Shown here piece after piece: positions 63,601 through 64,000 of a stretch of DNA of 64,000 nucleotides. The stretch spans positions 124,001 to 188,000 of the forward strand of contig NZ_PYGC01000002.1 of assembly GCF_003014495.1 (NCBI RefSeq), given 5' to 3'. Positions within the stretch are counted from its first letter, which is position 1. Each line of letters starts with the position of its first letter. Source of the DNA: Prolixibacter denitrificans (GTDB taxonomy: Bacteria > Bacteroidota > Bacteroidia > Bacteroidales > Prolixibacteraceae). The notes under the pieces are model-generated. The model was not told the DNA's origin, did no database searches, and saw only the letters and a program-made list of their open reading frames with translations. A program made the position numbers and the translations under genes.

Positions 63601-63926
63601 TGAAACCGATCTTCTAAACCAAAAAAACGAGTTTTCAAAACATTACTAATCTCTGTCGGTGTAACACCTGGAAGCCAATCGAACAATTTGAAAAAAGGCA
63701 AACCAACAAAAAAGACAAAGAGACTAATTACCACGAAAATGAAGAAGTAAAAAAGAACTGTCCTGGCGTCAGAACCAAAATAGTAGAGTTGCTGTAAACC
63801 AATAAGTAGAAACGACAATCCTACAACAACAAGCACCAACCGAATAACTCCCAAGAGGATCTTATTACGGTAATACAGTCGGCGAAGCGCGTTGTACAGT
63901 ATGTCTATTTCCTTCCACTCTTTCAT
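60666..63926 (-). CDS. Large DUF4175 family membrane protein
   Basis: The 1086-residue protein has two transmembrane helices near the N-terminus (about 23-47 and 51-77) and a third at about 151-170. An extracytoplasmic Ig-like region (about 190-480) follows, with segments such as VNVIPPKYTSM and YSFKGLKPGVYQYWFTVADNDKLHHF. From about 490 the sequence is a long charged, coiled-coil-forming part rich in Gln, Lys, Glu and Leu, with repeated MMKN/QQM-like segments to about 1000. It matches DUF4175, a Bacteroidota family of unknown function. It is the first gene of the operon with the RsbW-like ATPase, ybeY and mnmG. The remaining 74 bases to the window edge hold no recognised feature. Confidence 0.85.
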   Translation of the reverse strand: MKEWKEIDILYNALRRLYYRNKILLGVIRLVLVVVGLSFLLIGLQQLYYFGSDARTVLFYFFIFVVISLFVFFVGLPFFKLFDWLPGVTPTEISNVLKTRFFGLEDRFQNMMELKSVYEQNNGNDLVIASIKQKLEVVQKYPLKEAFRFRLPQMEKWSLTMAAALFLSFSLFRPGFLIKGYHQYVHYNQEFSPAADFSFVLLNDSLSVKKGHSYKIRVRLQGSNFPAHLNVVMNGNQFAMQPVGDGSYNYTIGNVYHDLQFQLNGGPYYSGVYGIKCLAVPVIRSFTVNVIPPKYTSMASRTLENQGDAEIPAGSKVKWTLNAVDADSVFVCSGSHAEQMVRQDDGSFRLDSTILGNTEYFFRVKNVNFTDDGLVYNLKVLKDEYPSIAVKQVQDSVNLTAYYFHGRISDDYGINNVKFHVVGNELDSTSNVSVHPNQNPQDFFYGYSFKGLKPGVYQYWFTVADNDKLHHFKKKQSEVFTFRFPGFHEVEAENKKGYQRLEDKLNEGKEAARKIQQDFGKMRNKMLSGQLTDWEKKQISEGIRQQNSQLHQLMDNVSKENRELNNLSKNFSQLSPALLEKQKQVEQLMDQLYSDDLKKLFDELNTLMNQFDQKKFNELTKDINYRLDDLSKQLDRNIALLKKMQVEKSIHDIENNLQELAKQQKTLSDLMKKGGRSKEDSLLAKQDEDIKAAFSAIDSVMKQNGELEKPYSINKSGSLRKEINDDMQSLSEKKESRNKRSDTSDRISHSLKKVAENLNKSMLSSQMEIDWEQVRRIQYLADNILTYSFQQENLMEEMKGVSALDPALTGYLDKQKNLVQFEEQLRDTLYLLSKQAPQINMQIGKESLNWKYYTDKALSGLEESQYQKGRINQQFSMTSANNLALYLSEALQQIMDMMKNAQPGDGTCNRPGGKSSSIPSLAELQKKLKQQMQGMLDDLKSGQNPGNEQIGEMLMQQEMIEQAIREQVLKGNLGPDVEKQLKEAQRLLNQNRNDLVSKNVTQQTVKRQNLIFEHLLDAKNAKMQRNSDNERESETAKNQLVSHPQEFFEKEAKKEDELDIISRSSWRMNYFYREKFNSYLKNINGR

Positions 63927-64000
63927 CAGTCTTCTCTTCCGGAATACAACTAAATTACAAAATCAGGCATAAAAGAAATCTTCCATAATGCGATCGGAAA

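Noticed and set aside
1-64000. CRISPR array or phage-related region
   Set aside because: I saw no series of regularly spaced direct repeats, and no integrase, capsid or tail genes; the short repeats found are coding or single hairpins.

Overview
The window is a stretch of a Bacteroidota chromosome, probably a marine or anaerobic Bacteroidales/Marinilabiliales-type organism. This placement is inferred. It rests on recurrent -7 promoter elements of the TAnnTTTG type, an extracytoplasmic sigma factor paired with a FecR anti-sigma factor carrying a DUF4974 tail, STN/carboxypeptidase-regulatory/plug proteins, the Bacteroidota-type SdhCAB complex, the fused DAHP synthase-chorismate mutase, and lineage families such as DUF4271, DUF4175 and DUF5916. 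Coding density is high, genes lie on both strands, and there is no prophage, CRISPR array or intact insertion sequence.

Layout. 1-6.4 kb: a partial S41 protease overlapping a dCMP deaminase, an orphan receiver protein, a large DUF5916 protein, a decayed or domesticated IS200-like gene, tRNA-Leu(CAA) and a POT/MFS-like transporter. 6.6-14 kb: a five-gene plus-strand operon of sigma factor, FecR, STN-aspartyl protease-PDZ, STN-carboxypeptidase-regulatory protein and an MG2/plug protein. It looks like a cell-surface signalling unit that lacks the usual TonB receptor barrel. 14-24.4 kb: TCA-cycle genes (sucC, sucD, sdhCAB) around a TonB receptor and an alpha/beta hydrolase. 24.5-32.4 kb: mixed housekeeping and membrane genes (two CPBP proteases, dusB, YkvA-like, phosphoesterase, TauE/SafE, SDR, GIN-domain adhesin-like protein). 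32.7-40.9 kb: TPR protein, coaX, YwbE, a HAD phosphatase, a membrane-anchored receiver, a 2-hydroxyacid dehydrogenase and a second S41 protease preceded by a structured intergenic segment.

40.9-44.2 kb: rsgA, then an aromatic amino acid operon (prephenate dehydrogenase and DAHP synthase-chorismate mutase). The operon is preceded by a 24-codon leader peptide with an unbroken Phe/Tyr/Tyr/Trp/Phe/Tyr/Tyr/Phe run and a strong terminator that can be opened by an alternative pairing, the layout of a classical transcription attenuator. 44.2-57.9 kb: rnpA, hemD, DUF4271, a second Dus enzyme, YbaK, polA, an ArsR regulator, polyprenyl synthetase, deoC, a MazG-like protein, dtd, lipoate ligase, uvrC and apt. 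57.9-64 kb: a perfect 16-bp parS-like palindrome abutting the mnmG stop codon, then mnmG, ybeY, an RsbW-like ATPase and a 1086-residue DUF4175 protein in one minus-strand operon. The parS site beside mnmG suggests that this end of the window lies in the origin-proximal part of the chromosome.

The most rewarding observations are the aromatic leader/attenuator at 41950-42089, the parS site at 57926-57941, the barrel-less STN signalling operon at 6646-13991, the membrane-tethered receiver at 37115-37615, and the two-hairpin element at 40456-40511.
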